Assembly: GCA_016200915.1 (NCBI GenBank)
Contig: JACQDV010000008.1
Coordinates: 1-64,000, forward strand
Reading direction: 5' to 3'
Source: Sphingobacteriales bacterium
Lineage (GTDB): Bacteria; Bacteroidota; Bacteroidia; Chitinophagales; Chitinophagaceae
DNA length: 64,000 nucleotides
Each line of letters opens with the position of its first letter. The first letter of the stretch is position 1. Position numbers and translations under genes: made by a program. This document shows positions 52,035-62,096 of this stretch, piece after piece. Under the pieces are notes generated by a model, which made no database searches, was not told the origin of the DNA, and saw only the letters and a list, made by a program, of their open reading frames with translations.

Positions 52035-54455
52035 TTAAGTTGTTAATGATGCAATTCCTTTTTCAATGCTTCCGAATTTTAACGCAGCTGCCTGAACTTT
52101 CACTTTCTCTTTTTCCTCTGTTGTATAAGCCAGGTATTCCTCCGGTGATACTTCAGTTCTATACACTTTACTTAACACACCACCCAATGAAATAAATACC
52201 TCTTTATACTTTTTTGTTGGATCATTGGCTTTATTGATACTTAACACCAATGCCTTTTCTTTTTCTGTTAACCCTAATAATTCTTGTATCTGGTCAAACT
52301 TATTTTGATACTTGCTTTGGTCTAATAATATTTTGCAATCGCTGTTATTAATAATGGCTTGCTTTACCACCGGAGATGAAATAATATCCTCCACTTCCTG
52401 GGTAACTACAATCGCTTCACCAAAAAACTTACGTACTGTTTTAAACAGATATTTGATATATTCTGCCATACCTTCTTTTGCTATTGCTTTCCAGGCTTCT
52501 TCAATCAATATCATTTTTCTTATTCCTTTCAACTTTCTCATTTTACTGATGAACACTTCCATGATAATAATTGTTACCACCGGAAAAAGTATTGGATGGT
52601 CTTTAATATTATCCAGTTCAAATACTATGAACCGTTGCTGCAATAAATCCAGATTCTCTTTTGCATTTAACAGGTAATCAAACTCGCCACCTTTGTAATA
52701 TGGCCTCAGTACATATAAAAAATTAGATACATCGAAATCTTTATCCTTTACATTATCGCCTTTTAGTATGGTTACAAACTCATCTTTTAAAAATTCATAA
52801 AAAGTATCAAAGCAAGGGAATACATCCGCATCATTACTTACTATATCAAAATACAGTTGTAAGGCATTAGAAAGGGCAACATATTCGCTGCGGTTAAAGC
52901 TTTCATTATCTTTTTTCCAAAGAGCCAGCAAAAGGGTTTTTATGCTTTCCTTTTTTTCTGTGTCTAAATTGTCACCTTCACCAATATAAAATGGGTTGAA
53001 CTTGATTGGCTTAGTTTCCGAATAAGTGAAATAGTAGCCATTCACCATATCGCACAATCCTTTGTAGGAATGGCCCACATCCACCAGTACAATATGTGTG
53101 CCTTTTTCATAGTAGCTCCTCACCATGTGATTGGTAAAAAAAGATTTTCCGCTGCCGGATGGACCGAGGATAAACTTGTTCCGATTGGTACAGATGCCCT
53201 TATCCATCGGCTCATCTGAAATGTCCACATTAACCGGCTTGCCGCTTAACCTGTCGCCAAGCCTGATTCCAATTGGGCTTACAGAAGAACGGTAGTTGGT
53301 TTCTAAATTAAAGAAACAACAGGCCTGCGGAGAGAAAGTATCAAAAGTGTCATTCATGGGAAAATCAGCAGAATTGCCGGGGATACCTGCCCAAAATATT
53401 TGTGCCGAACCTTCGGTTTCAATCTTTGGTGTGGCATCCATTTGGGTAAGGGCAGAGGAGCAAAGGTTTCTAAGGTTCTTTAGTTCATCCTTATTATCTG
53501 TCCAGGCCAATAAATTGAAATGTGCCTTGACTGGCAGCCGTTGTTCGCTAATGGCTTCGTTTAAGAAAGCATCTGTTGATTCTTTTGAAATAAAATTTTC
53601 TCTGCTGTATGCTGACAAAGATTGCAACCGCAATCTTTTACTTTCCAATTTTTGAATGGTCTTTTGCACATCTTCAATAAATACATACTGGTTGTAAATA
53701 TGATTGCAGGAAAGCAATTGCCCAATGGGTGATGCAAAGCCTACACTGAATTTTGTTTTGTCTGTTGAGTATTTATCATAGTTAATTCTTGAACCGCATA
53801 ATGCCGGAACAAACTCAGCATCTGCCATTGTATAAAGCTGGCAATGGTTTTCGCCAATCTTCCATTCCGGTTTAAACTCAATATCCCGGATGGCAACATT
53901 ATCGTTTCCCAGATTTAGATATTGTAATATTAGATCCACCAAAACATCATCGCCTAATTCTTTCAATGTTATAAAACCACTATCAGACAATATCTTTTGA
54001 AACTGTCCTACATGGTTCATAAAATCATGGTAGTACTTGGGATTTATTGATTCTTCCGGTACAATAGTTTTCTTTAGCAAGCTGGAGAATAGGGAGGATG
54101 ATACTTTTCTGTTGGCAGGTTTCTTTGTAAGCAGAATATAACACTGGTGGTCTAAGTATGGCCGTTCATTAAAGAACCGTTCACTACTACGGCTCAAAAA
54201 ACTATTATCCTCTTTCCCAAATTCAGGTTTGTATTTTGCTTCTGTAAACCAATCTTGCTTGTGCAGGATTGCATTTACCGGTAACACTTTAATAGCTTTT
54301 ATCCAGGCATGATGAAAGGCTTCATATTCATCATTACTCATGGTGAATAATTCCGGTAATTCTACCTTAAAAGCAACCGTTACGTCACCCATTTTTGAGA
54401 GTATAGCATTATGCTCTACGCCATACACCGGAAGTATATCAAACAGATTTCTCAT
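52035..54455 (-). CDS. traG: Conjugation ATPase TraG (VirB4-like)
   Basis: This 806-aa ATPase energises the type IV secretion system. Walker A is GPSGSGKSFFTNH near residue 435, with VLVDVGHSYKG shortly after and Walker B-type KMILIEEAWKAIAKEGM near 655. The N-terminal part contains the CagE/VirB4-like domain (VDLILQYLNLGND). It is a cytoplasmic, membrane-associated motor. Its ATG lies inside the 3' end of traF (17-bp overlap), so translation is coupled. No part appears missing. Confidence 0.93.
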   Translation of the reverse strand: MRNLFDILPVYGVEHNAILSKMGDVTVAFKVELPELFTMSNDEYEAFHHAWIKAIKVLPVNAILHKQDWFTEAKYKPEFGKEDNSFLSRSSERFFNERPYLDHQCYILLTKKPANRKVSSSLFSSLLKKTIVPEESINPKYYHDFMNHVGQFQKILSDSGFITLKELGDDVLVDLILQYLNLGNDNVAIRDIEFKPEWKIGENHCQLYTMADAEFVPALCGSRINYDKYSTDKTKFSVGFASPIGQLLSCNHIYNQYVFIEDVQKTIQKLESKRLRLQSLSAYSRENFISKESTDAFLNEAISEQRLPVKAHFNLLAWTDNKDELKNLRNLCSSALTQMDATPKIETEGSAQIFWAGIPGNSADFPMNDTFDTFSPQACCFFNLETNYRSSVSPIGIRLGDRLSGKPVNVDISDEPMDKGICTNRNKFILGPSGSGKSFFTNHMVRSYYEKGTHIVLVDVGHSYKGLCDMVNGYYFTYSETKPIKFNPFYIGEGDNLDTEKKESIKTLLLALWKKDNESFNRSEYVALSNALQLYFDIVSNDADVFPCFDTFYEFLKDEFVTILKGDNVKDKDFDVSNFLYVLRPYYKGGEFDYLLNAKENLDLLQQRFIVFELDNIKDHPILFPVVTIIIMEVFISKMRKLKGIRKMILIEEAWKAIAKEGMAEYIKYLFKTVRKFFGEAIVVTQEVEDIISSPVVKQAIINNSDCKILLDQSKYQNKFDQIQELLGLTEKEKALVLSINKANDPTKKYKEVFISLGGVLSKVYRTEVSPEEYLAYTTEEKEKVKVQAAALKFGSIEKGIASLTT

Positions 54456-54780
54456 GGAGTAATAATCTTTTCAAACGAATGATGGAATAACTTTTTACAA
54501 CTTTCGGCACAGCCTTTTTTGCCACTTTTTTCATCAAACCGTACTCACCATAAGTGCGGCTGAGTTTATATACATACATGAATAATGCTGTTGCCAGAGA
54601 AATAATTACTGCAAGGCAGATCAACACATTTATGCCGATAATGTAAATGACAGCGAAGAAAATTAATAAAATTACAAGTCCACCGCCCAGGTACCAGATG
54701 TACTGAGCCTTTAAGCCCTTAAACTCTATTGGCTTGTTGATGCCTTTGTTGATTTGATATACACTGTTACTCATATTCAC
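54439..54780 (-). CDS. traF: Conjugative transposon protein TraF (DUF4133)
   Basis: This 113-aa protein has two membrane helices (about 30-50 and 53-75) separated by a tight turn. The N-terminal segment VYQINKGINKPIEFKGLKAQYIWYLGGG is highly characteristic of the DUF4133/TraF family, a VirB3-like inner-membrane component. Starts at 54780 (MNMSN) and 54774 are both possible. A -7-like TATATTTG on the minus strand (54814-54807) lies just upstream. Confidence 0.9.
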   Translation of the reverse strand: MNMSNSVYQINKGINKPIEFKGLKAQYIWYLGGGLVILLIFFAVIYIIGINVLICLAVIISLATALFMYVYKLSRTYGEYGLMKKVAKKAVPKVVKSYSIIRLKRLLLHEKSV

Positions 54781-54806
54781 GCTGCACTTTTCGGTATAAA
54801 CTGTAT

Positions 54807-54814
54807 CAAATATA
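54807..54814 (-). promoter_or_regulatory. Possible promoter of the traF operon
   Basis: On the minus strand TATATTTG matches TAnnTTTG, 26 to 33 bp before the traF start. No good -33 TTG is present. A repeated motif at 54839-54887 lies further upstream. Confidence 0.4.
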
Positions 54815-54838
54815 TTTCCAAGAGTGAGAGATGAAGGG

Positions 54839-54887
54839 GTAAGCGGGGTAGGACTACCCCAGATAACTACATTGAAAATTAAGTGAG
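54839..54887. repeat. Element repeat A1 with palindrome GGGGTAG-GA-CTACCCC
   Basis: Base for base similar to 61872-61920, with mismatches mainly at every third position. The block is found upstream of traF; its partner lies upstream of the gene at 61319-61774. A perfect inverted repeat GGGGTAG/CTACCCC (54845-54860) is present here only. It may be an operator or a remnant of an old coding segment. Confidence 0.5.
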
Positions 54888-54904
54888 TAAATGACGTAAA
54901 TACC

Positions 54905-57900
54905 TCAAATTCTTATACCCTTTACTTTCCTCCCACCGATATCTTTTTTATGTAACAAAGACTTCTCTATCTTAACCACAGGTGTATCTTTAGCCTCCAT
55001 ACTCTTTTCTTCAGTATTATCATGCTGCTTCATCTGGTTCTCCTGAATCTTAATAGAAATTTCCCTTTCCAGTTTTGAAACATCTTTTTTCAACTGAGCT
55101 AATTCATTTTCTTTTTCAAATGGCTTTACAACCAACTGCTGCAGCATTGGAATATTTTGCTCAAACTCTTTTAAATTCTTCTGATACTTTTCTTTGAGGG
55201 AATCCACCCGGTCAATGGCATTTAGAAAATACCGGGCTGCAAGTTTTGGGTTGTCAATATTGATATGGCCCTGGTTCCAGGAATACTTTATGCCGGATTT
55301 TTTGCCCTCAGCATAAAAAATATTTTGATATCGGTATTCAAACATGGCTTTATCCTCATACCTTTCTTTTTGCCTTCGGATAAATAACTCAAAACCATAG
55401 AGGTTACCGATTTTCATTACTCCATCTTCTCCAAGGTTGGGCTTCCAGTTAGCAGATAAACGAATAAGATAAATGCCGATTGCTTCAGCATCGGCAGAAT
55501 TAAAACTATCTAGTTGTATCGGATTCAATTTTGTTCCATCTTTATCATACTGCAATTGACTTTTGTAGCTTCTTTCATCAAGCATCAACTTATCTAAAGT
55601 TTGTACTGTTTTATCTTTATCGTTTTGCAAATTCTCTAACTGAAACCTTGACCGGATGACTTCTTTGTGGTGGGCATTTCTCAGGCTTTCCAAAACAGAA
55701 ATCTTCTTTTCCATTTTTGATTTCTCTAAAAGTGTTGTGTCGCCGGAAAGAATAGCAATGTATTCAGAAAAATTCATTCCACTTTTTTCATCAATTGAGC
55801 CTTCATCCAATGTTCTTACATTTAATTCGCAATTCTTCATCTGGCTAATAAAGGTTTGCTTATTTTTCAATAGGTTGAATTTGTAATTATCCAAAGATTG
55901 CTCAACTGCGTAGATATAATTTTTAACTTTATTGCCATACTCCTGTTTAGCCAACACATTTCCCTGTCTTGCACCACGGCCATTTCTTTGCTCCAGTTCT
56001 GATGGTTTCCAGGGAATATCCAAATGGTGCATACCAATAACATTCCGTTGCACATTTAAACCGGTGCCGGCCTTTTCGGTGCTACCGAGCAAGATCCTTA
56101 TTTCACCATTATTCATTTTACGGAATAGTTCAGGCTTTTGCCTGTCTGTCCAGTCGTGTATAAAAGTGATATGGTTTGCAGGAATAGAAAAGTCAGTGAT
56201 TAATTTTTCTTTAAGTGCATCATAAATATTAAACGCACCCGGCTTTGGTGTACCAATATCGCTAAATACAATTTGCGTTCCTCTTTGCCCATTACTTTGC
56301 TGATATAATTCTGAAATATTTCTGGCGCAAACATTTACTTTATGATTGGGGTGGTCTTCATATTGATGCGGATTAATCAACCGCATATCTGCCGCCATTT
56401 TTTTAGCATAGTTAGTTGCAATCAACATACGGCCTTTGTCTTCCTCTTTTGTTAGTGGAGGCCTGCCGATTAATTCCCCATCCCCGGTTTTAGCAAATGC
56501 CATTAGCTTTTTAATGAATTCCTGTTGGTCTGGTGTGGGTGGAATGTTTACTAACTGCTCGTCTAACTCAGGTTTGTCTAAGTTGATATGTTTCGCAGTT
56601 TTGTAGTCAGTGATTTCATTATAAAATAAGGCCAGTTCCGGCACTTTAATAAAATGGCGGAAACGTTCTTTGGCAATAATTTCATTTGTTACAGAAAATT
56701 CAAAGTCTGTTGTCTTTCTTGCGAACACCGCCGCCCAGGCATCAAAGTTTTCAATCTGTTGCCTTTTCATTTCATTTGGGCGCAGGTATTTAAATAACAA
56801 ATACATTTCTGTAAGACTGTTTGAGATAGGTGTACCGGATAAAAATGTAACGCACAAATCGCTGTTGAATTTTTCTTGTAAAGTCCTTACAGCAAAAAGC
56901 ATATTAAGCGCCTTTTGGCTGCCTTCCATATTCCCCAGGCCGGCAACCCTGTCATGCCTTGTAGTAAAAGTGAGATTCTTGTATTTATGCGATTCATCAA
57001 CAAACAAATGGTCAATGCCTAAATCTTTAAAGTTGATACCAGCATCTTTCTTTGCTTCAATATCTTTTTGAATGCCTTGTAGTTTTATACCGAGGTTTGT
57101 TTTACGTATTTCCAATCCCTTCAACATACGCCGGGATATTTCTCCACCCATATCTTTTATGGTGTAAAGGTCTTTCTCCACATTATCCAATTCTGTCTGG
57201 AATATCTCTCTTTGTATTTCCGGGCTTTGAGGGATTTTACCAAACTGGTCATGCGTTAAAATAATGCAATCCCAATCGTTATTTTTAATTTCATGTGATA
57301 GCCTGATTCTTTTTGCTGGAGTAAAATCATTTTCACCGGGAGACAAGATTTTTGCATTGGGATAAGCTTTCCGGTAAGTATCTTTTATCTGGTTCACATT
57401 GGCTTTTAAAGCCAGTATCATGGGTTTGTTAACAATGCCCAGCCGTTTCATTTCATGAGCAGCAACTATCATAGTTAGGGTTTTACCAAGACCTACTTCA
57501 TGATCAATCAAAGCACCACGGTTTTGTATAATGCGCCAGGCCGCATTCTTTTGTGAGCTGTACAAATCTTCAATACCCAAACGCTTTCTGTCTAATCCGG
57601 GAAACTGCAAATGGCTGCCATCGTATTCCCGAAGCACATAGCAATTAAATGTATTGTTGTACAGTTCTTCTAATTCTTTCTTATCATTATCAGGCAACTC
57701 TTTCAACCATTCATTAAAACTGTTGCGTATAGATTCAATCTTTTGGTGGGCCAACTGTATGGCATCATTATCCGGCACCCGGATGGTTTTATCACCAACA
57801 CTAATTTCATACGTATAAAAGGGAGTGGTGTTTTCTAAAGCATTTTCCAGCAGCGTATTCCCATACGAAGTTTTGCCAGCCTTTGTAGTAACAGCATATT

Positions 57901-60406
57901 CCTGATTAATTTTAGCATTGCTACTGCTTGCCTTTACTTTAAAAGTATCTAAGGATTGGAAATAGTTTACCTCAGTAGGTAGCTCAAATAAATGCGAAGC
58001 AAAGCGGTCGTAATAATCTTTCGGTATCCATCTTTCGCCTAAATTAAAATCTAATAATTCAAACGGAATCTTTTCTGGTTGTATTTTCTCTAATGCTGAT
58101 AAACTTCTTTGTAATTGTACATTCTCCCCAAACTCATTTGCTGCTGCTTTTGCAATACTTAGTTTACGCACCACATTACCACTTAATAAGTGGTCGGCAG
58201 TTTCCCAACTGTTGTTCGATGGGTTTATATAGATATAATTACCTAAAGCATTTATGGTATCTGCTTCCGTGCTGTCAGTGGCTGCGGCAATAAATTCAAT
58301 ATCAACAAATCCTTTGTCATTCAGGCTCTTTGCCAATGCTTCCACAGGATTATCAGTATGAAAGGCTTCCTGTTTTTGAATGAGGGTTTGGGTAAGTATA
58401 TCTGCTTTAAAATATTGGTCACCTTCTTTTCTTTCGAGTGATGCTAATACAATAAAGCCAAAGGCTTCATCTTTTAATATACGCTGTTTGTTGATGGATG
58501 AATTTAAAATGCCGTAGCCTTTGACAAGGGCATCATAAGATTCGTTCAATTGTTTTCTTAATTCTGGGTACTCAATATTTTCATTTGCTTCTTTATCAGC
58601 CAGCAATAAATAGTCATCTCTTACAGCAGTGTATTGCTCATAAAAGCCAACATCTTTTCTTTCGTAAAGGCTTGGCAAAAAAGCAGGCTTATCATCATCT
58701 CCAGCTAAGTGGGAAACAAAACCAACCCTATTGTTATGTACAATCAACGTTCCTTCTTTATAATACGGTTTAATTTCTTTTAACTCGTCTAATGCACCAT
58801 CTTTATTGCTGAATGCAACATGAAACACACTTTCACCTTCATTATAAAAATGGTGATTGTATTCCTGTAATTTATTTGAGAGACCATTCAGTTCAAGATG
58901 AATAGCAGAAGCATTCATCCAGTTTGCAGGAAATTTTATTTCTTCCGTATTGGAATAGAGTTTATAAACGTATTGTTTGAAAGCGGTTGATTTTGCGGCC
59001 ACCAAAACAAATGCCTCATGTTCTGGCTTTTCGGATGTTTTTATGATGTTGGTTATCCTAGCTGTTTTTCTGTCAATTACGGTAGCATCTAATCTGTTGA
59101 TATAGGCTGATGCCCTGTTAATATTAGCGGCAGGTGCAGTATCAAATAGTCCCAATTGTACTGAGTTGTTATCAGGATTATTTTCCGGCATCAGCAGATA
59201 AGTAAGCTGTTTGCCTTTATCAATATTTACCCGAACTGGCTTTACAGCAAATGCTTCTTTGTTAAATCGTTCATCAACTCCTTTACTGATTGTATCTCCT
59301 AATTGCGGACTAATTAAACTGATGTCGCCTGACTGCCAGATTGTTTCATGTGCTTTACCATATTTGTCTTTGCCCGGCTTAATTTGATTGCCTAAAATAA
59401 TTTCCGGGTGAAGGGAAACGTATTGGTTGATTGAGTATTTACCAAACTCATTTTCCTGCTCATCCGTACTAACTAATAATTCTTCATTTTGTGAAAGAGA
59501 TTGTTTGTTTTCGTTCTTTTGAACAATGAGTAAATGGCTCGGTGCTTCTGTATTGCCAGTATCCTTCATCAAATTATCCGGCATTACATTCAGGCTTATA
59601 AAATCAGCATGATTAAATAAATATTCTCTTGCAGATTGATTAGAAGGACTGTTTAGAAAAGTATCTGTAGTAATATAAGCCATCAAACCGCCATCTTTTA
59701 TTTTGTCTAATCCTTTTGCAAAAAAGTAATTATGAATTTTGCCTGTTAATGACTCATCTTTAAAGACTTCATCATATACACGAAAGTTTCCAAAAGGAAT
59801 ATTGCTTACAATCAAATCATGTTTACCATTCTCATCATTGGAGGTATTTTCAAAGGCCTTCACCTGCACCAAAACAGGAACGGGTATCGAACTACCCAAA
59901 GCAGTCAATACCCGTCCCGATAATAAATCCTTCTCTACGGCAGTAATATTTTCTATTGAAGGAAATGCTGATGCAGCCTCAGTAACAAACACACCAGCAC
60001 CGCTGCTTGGTTCGTAGATATTTTTTGGTTCAATCCCTTGTTCTTTTAGAACCGAAAATAGGGTTTGGGGAATTATTTCGGGAGTGTAAAAAGCAGTAAG
60101 GATACTGTTCTTAATGGAATCAATCGCCTGTTTATATTCTACATCGTTAAAATGTTGTTGCAATAATCGATGCAGTTCTATAATTTGCGTATAGAGTTTT
60201 AAATCTTCTTTTGAAGCATTTAATTTTCTCCATTCTTCTTTTGGTTTGTTAGGATACAGTACCGCCTTTAATCCACCAAAACCTGCATAACGTTTCAATG
60301 CATTTACCTGTTCTGGAAGAAGCAATTGCCCCGGCTGCCATTCTAAAGCAGTGCGGATAGCTTCAATATTGTCTTTTAGTTTCTGCTGACTGTTGTAACT
60401 CATCAC
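54905..60406 (-). CDS. Methylase-helicase fusion (SNF2-type), DarB-like
   Basis: This 1833-aa protein starts with a N6-adenine methylase-like domain (motif I SSGAGVF near residue 135, motif IV-type SNIPFG near 200). A long linker leads to a superfamily 2 helicase: Walker [11 protein letters not shown] near 970, VDESHKY near 1137, [28 protein letters not shown] and [10 protein letters not shown] near 1480. The C-terminus is coiled coil. The same combination occurs in Bacteroidota conjugative elements and in phage P1 DarB, an antirestriction protein. By analogy it may shield incoming element DNA from restriction. The methylase motif IV is NIPF, not the usual NPPY/F, so catalysis is uncertain. 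It overlaps the upstream DUF1896-like gene by 44 bp. Confidence 0.85.
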   Translation of the reverse strand: MMSYNSQQKLKDNIEAIRTALEWQPGQLLLPEQVNALKRYAGFGGLKAVLYPNKPKEEWRKLNASKEDLKLYTQIIELHRLLQQHFNDVEYKQAIDSIKNSILTAFYTPEIIPQTLFSVLKEQGIEPKNIYEPSSGAGVFVTEAASAFPSIENITAVEKDLLSGRVLTALGSSIPVPVLVQVKAFENTSNDENGKHDLIVSNIPFGNFRVYDEVFKDESLTGKIHNYFFAKGLDKIKDGGLMAYITTDTFLNSPSNQSAREYLFNHADFISLNVMPDNLMKDTGNTEAPSHLLIVQKNENKQSLSQNEELLVSTDEQENEFGKYSINQYVSLHPEIILGNQIKPGKDKYGKAHETIWQSGDISLISPQLGDTISKGVDERFNKEAFAVKPVRVNIDKGKQLTYLLMPENNPDNNSVQLGLFDTAPAANINRASAYINRLDATVIDRKTARITNIIKTSEKPEHEAFVLVAAKSTAFKQYVYKLYSNTEEIKFPANWMNASAIHLELNGLSNKLQEYNHHFYNEGESVFHVAFSNKDGALDELKEIKPYYKEGTLIVHNNRVGFVSHLAGDDDKPAFLPSLYERKDVGFYEQYTAVRDDYLLLADKEANENIEYPELRKQLNESYDALVKGYGILNSSINKQRILKDEAFGFIVLASLERKEGDQYFKADILTQTLIQKQEAFHTDNPVEALAKSLNDKGFVDIEFIAAATDSTEADTINALGNYIYINPSNNSWETADHLLSGNVVRKLSIAKAAANEFGENVQLQRSLSALEKIQPEKIPFELLDFNLGERWIPKDYYDRFASHLFELPTEVNYFQSLDTFKVKASSSNAKINQEYAVTTKAGKTSYGNTLLENALENTTPFYTYEISVGDKTIRVPDNDAIQLAHQKIESIRNSFNEWLKELPDNDKKELEELYNNTFNCYVLREYDGSHLQFPGLDRKRLGIEDLYSSQKNAAWRIIQNRGALIDHEVGLGKTLTMIVAAHEMKRLGIVNKPMILALKANVNQIKDTYRKAYPNAKILSPGENDFTPAKRIRLSHEIKNNDWDCIILTHDQFGKIPQSPEIQREIFQTELDNVEKDLYTIKDMGGEISRRMLKGLEIRKTNLGIKLQGIQKDIEAKKDAGINFKDLGIDHLFVDESHKYKNLTFTTRHDRVAGLGNMEGSQKALNMLFAVRTLQEKFNSDLCVTFLSGTPISNSLTEMYLLFKYLRPNEMKRQQIENFDAWAAVFARKTTDFEFSVTNEIIAKERFRHFIKVPELALFYNEITDYKTAKHINLDKPELDEQLVNIPPTPDQQEFIKKLMAFAKTGDGELIGRPPLTKEEDKGRMLIATNYAKKMAADMRLINPHQYEDHPNHKVNVCARNISELYQQSNGQRGTQIVFSDIGTPKPGAFNIYDALKEKLITDFSIPANHITFIHDWTDRQKPELFRKMNNGEIRILLGSTEKAGTGLNVQRNVIGMHHLDIPWKPSELEQRNGRGARQGNVLAKQEYGNKVKNYIYAVEQSLDNYKFNLLKNKQTFISQMKNCELNVRTLDEGSIDEKSGMNFSEYIAILSGDTTLLEKSKMEKKISVLESLRNAHHKEVIRSRFQLENLQNDKDKTVQTLDKLMLDERSYKSQLQYDKDGTKLNPIQLDSFNSADAEAIGIYLIRLSANWKPNLGEDGVMKIGNLYGFELFIRRQKERYEDKAMFEYRYQNIFYAEGKKSGIKYSWNQGHINIDNPKLAARYFLNAIDRVDSLKEKYQKNLKEFEQNIPMLQQLVVKPFEKENELAQLKKDVSKLEREISIKIQENQMKQHDNTEEKSMEAKDTPVVKIEKSLLHKKDIGGRKVKGIRI

Positions 60407-60854
60407 TCATATTTTCACTCGTCACATTGTCTAAGTATTCTTTTATTACACCAGTAATGGCATAACGTAAAAACCTGTTATCCTCATTGGCTTCTGAAAA
60501 ATTCAAGTCATCAAATACTGGCTGGCAATATTTTATCATATTGCTTACTTCGTAAAGCAATAAACCTGATTCAATAAGATCCTTGTATTTTAGTTCAAAC
60601 TCAGCTTCAAGAATACTGCGTATGTAGGTGTACCGGGATGGTTTCAAATCTTGCGTAAGAAAATTCATGCACAGTTCTTCAATGATGTATGCAGGCTTGC
60701 CTTCTGTGCTTAGTTGCTTATACAGAAAATCCACACTGCTTACCTTATCACTCAGGTAAGTTGTTACACTGCCTGTTTCTTCTAAATTCAACAATATATC
60801 AGGGTTGTTTGCCCTGATATATTGATATAGATTATTGATTAATGTTCCTTGCAT
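60363..60854 (-). CDS. DUF1896-like protein
   Basis: This 163-aa helical protein carries [33 protein letters not shown] and [13 protein letters not shown], the pattern of DUF1896, a family found next to the large helicase gene in Bacteroidota conjugative elements. ATG 60854 (MQGTL) was preferred over an earlier in-frame ATG at 60932 because that extension overlaps traE and is not family-like. Function unknown. The overlap with the helicase gene suggests coupled translation. Confidence 0.78.
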   Translation of the reverse strand: MQGTLINNLYQYIRANNPDILLNLEETGSVTTYLSDKVSSVDFLYKQLSTEGKPAYIIEELCMNFLTQDLKPSRYTYIRSILEAEFELKYKDLIESGLLLYEVSNMIKYCQPVFDDLNFSEANEDNRFLRYAITGVIKEYLDNVTSENMSDELQQSAETKRQY

Positions 60855-60877
60855 TGCAGTAAGTTTTAAGATTAGCA

Positions 60878-61219
60878 TTATACACCGAAGAATGAACGGA
60901 TAACGGTGGCAACTATAACCAGGAATACACAACTGCCAAACCAGGCTGCCGCAACCTTACCAGTATCAGGATCGCCGCTGTTCCATTTCTGATATACTTT
61001 TACAGCACCAATTAAACCGACTATAGCGCCAACAGCATACATCAGGTTTGTTCCGGCGGCAAAGTAGCTTCTCACTTTGGTATTGGCTTCGTTAATACCT
61101 GCATTGCCATCCTGTGCCATTGCGTACATGCAGGTAAGCATAAGACAAATAGTTGCTGATACAGCAAACAGGATTTTTTTTGTTTGGATAATTGCTCTCA
61201 CACTTTTCATAACACGCAT
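60878..61219 (-). CDS. traE: Conjugative transposon protein TraE (DUF4134)
   Basis: This 113-aa protein has a signal-like helix (about 15-35), a mature N-terminus with DGNAGINEANTKVRSYF, and two membrane helices (about 58-78, 92-110). This is the pattern of TraE/DUF4134, the probable VirB2-like pilin. It starts either at 61219 (MRVMKS) or 61210. A hairpin at 61248-61307 separates it from the gene upstream. Confidence 0.88.
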   Translation of the reverse strand: MRVMKSVRAIIQTKKILFAVSATICLMLTCMYAMAQDGNAGINEANTKVRSYFAAGTNLMYAVGAIVGLIGAVKVYQKWNSGDPDTGKVAAAWFGSCVFLVIVATVIRSFFGV

Positions 61220-61247
61220 TTATTTTTAGATGATGAAGATTTAAAAG

Positions 61248-61307
61248 AATGCTCCATTGTTTCATTCAAACGCACTTGTTTCTCCTGCACGGAAACAATG
61301 AAGCATT
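61248..61307. promoter_or_regulatory. Long stem-loop between the first tra-region gene and traE
   Basis: AATGCTCCATTGTTTC (61248-61263) and GAAACAATGAAGCATT (61292-61307) pair over 16 bp with a single mismatch and a 28-nt loop. T-rich tracts flank it in both directions (TTTT on the minus strand, TTTTTT on the plus). It could attenuate or terminate transcription before traE. Confidence 0.55.
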
Positions 61308-61318
61308 GGTTTTTTAAG

Positions 61319-61774
61319 TCATTTCCATAACTGACTAATCTCGCTTGCCCGTAGTAGCCGAGGGTATTTTACATTTACTGATGATGCAACGAAATAGGTT
61401 AATTCATTTCTGTATTCAGCATTTTGTGCAGCAGGATATTTTTCGATTAGCTGCTGCAGTGCATCTATTAGTTCATGTTTTGAAATACCGTTTTCGGCTT
61501 GATTAAGGTATGCCTGTACTTCATCAGTAAATGGCTGCACCATTGGAGACACATCATTTTTCTGCGTAGGTTTAGGGAGATAGTCTTCATGGTTTTCTTC
61601 TGGTTTTGAGTTTGTTATTGGTGGAATAACGATGGTATCGTTATCTACTTTTATAATTCCAATAAGGCTTAATATTTCCCACCTGAAATATTTAAAACCT
61701 ACAAACGCATAATACAAAACTAACAACAAGGCAACAGCAAACAGGTATTGCCCCCAGGTAATTGAATTAAACAT
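61319..61774 (-). CDS. Unrecognised membrane-anchored protein at the head of the tra operon
   Basis: This 151-aa protein has one N-terminal membrane helix (about 8-28: GQYLFAVALLLVLYYAFVGF) followed by a hydrophilic Pro-containing linker and a helical C-terminal domain (about 90-150: FTDEVQAYLNQAEN to YPRLLRASEISQLWK). It lies directly upstream of traE, where a conserved but unnamed protein is common in Bacteroidota elements. Function unknown. The repeated motif at 61872-61920 lies about 100 bp before its ATG. Confidence 0.72.
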   Translation of the reverse strand: MFNSITWGQYLFAVALLLVLYYAFVGFKYFRWEILSLIGIIKVDNDTIVIPPITNSKPEENHEDYLPKPTQKNDVSPMVQPFTDEVQAYLNQAENGISKHELIDALQQLIEKYPAAQNAEYRNELTYFVASSVNVKYPRLLRASEISQLWK

Positions 61775-61871
61775 AACGCTTTTATTTTCTTGTTCACAAA
61801 TCAGGTTTTTTTCTCAAAAAGCAATGGATAAATATGTTGCAAAAACTTTTCCAGACTATGCCAGATATAGA

Positions 61872-61920
61872 GTAAACGAGGTAGGACAACCCCGGCAAAC
61901 TGAATTGAGAATAAACGTGG
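61872..61920. repeat. Element repeat A2
   Basis: Second copy of the block at 54839-54887. It shares GTAA, GGTAGGAC, ACCCC, AACT and ATTGA blocks in the same order and spacing. The palindrome is broken here (GAGG..ACCCC). Located upstream of the first tra-region gene. Confidence 0.5.
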
Positions 61921-62004
61921 TATTTATAAAAAATAGTAAAGTGCGATCTGTAAGTGCAGTTGAAATTAGCCTTCAGCAATACGGATATTTAGTGATTATC
62001 AACT

Positions 62005-62012
62005 TATATTTG
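62005..62012 (+). promoter_or_regulatory. -7 box upstream of the GmrSD-like gene
   Basis: TATATTTG matches TAnnTTTG, 85 bp before the ATG at 62097. No clear -33 TTG is visible. Confidence 0.45.
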
Positions 62013-62096
62013 TAGAAGTTGATACGCCAATCGAAAAGCTGGCTGTCATTCTAAATGTGCAACCTACTAACCTATAAAACAAAACAGCAGCCCAAG

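Larger units (their letters stand above)
41424..61774. mobile_element. Bacteroidota integrative conjugative element (left part)
   Basis: From the 3' end of tRNA-Pro onward, a serine recombinase is followed by conjugation genes all on the minus strand: traN, traM, traL-position, traK, traJ, three traI-like genes, traG, traF, traE, plus a methylase-helicase. This is the Tra set of CTnDOT-like elements, a type IV secretion system. The right boundary is not seen; 61774 is only the last certain element gene. Relaxase, coupling protein and the duplicated tRNA 3' end are absent from the window, so the element probably continues past 64000. Confidence 0.85.

Noticed and set aside
61824-62015. Open frame of 63 codons on the plus strand between the tra operon and the GmrSD-like gene
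   Set aside because: It spans repeat A2 in a frame where the mismatches are not silent, and it reaches into the -7 box. No family is recognised.
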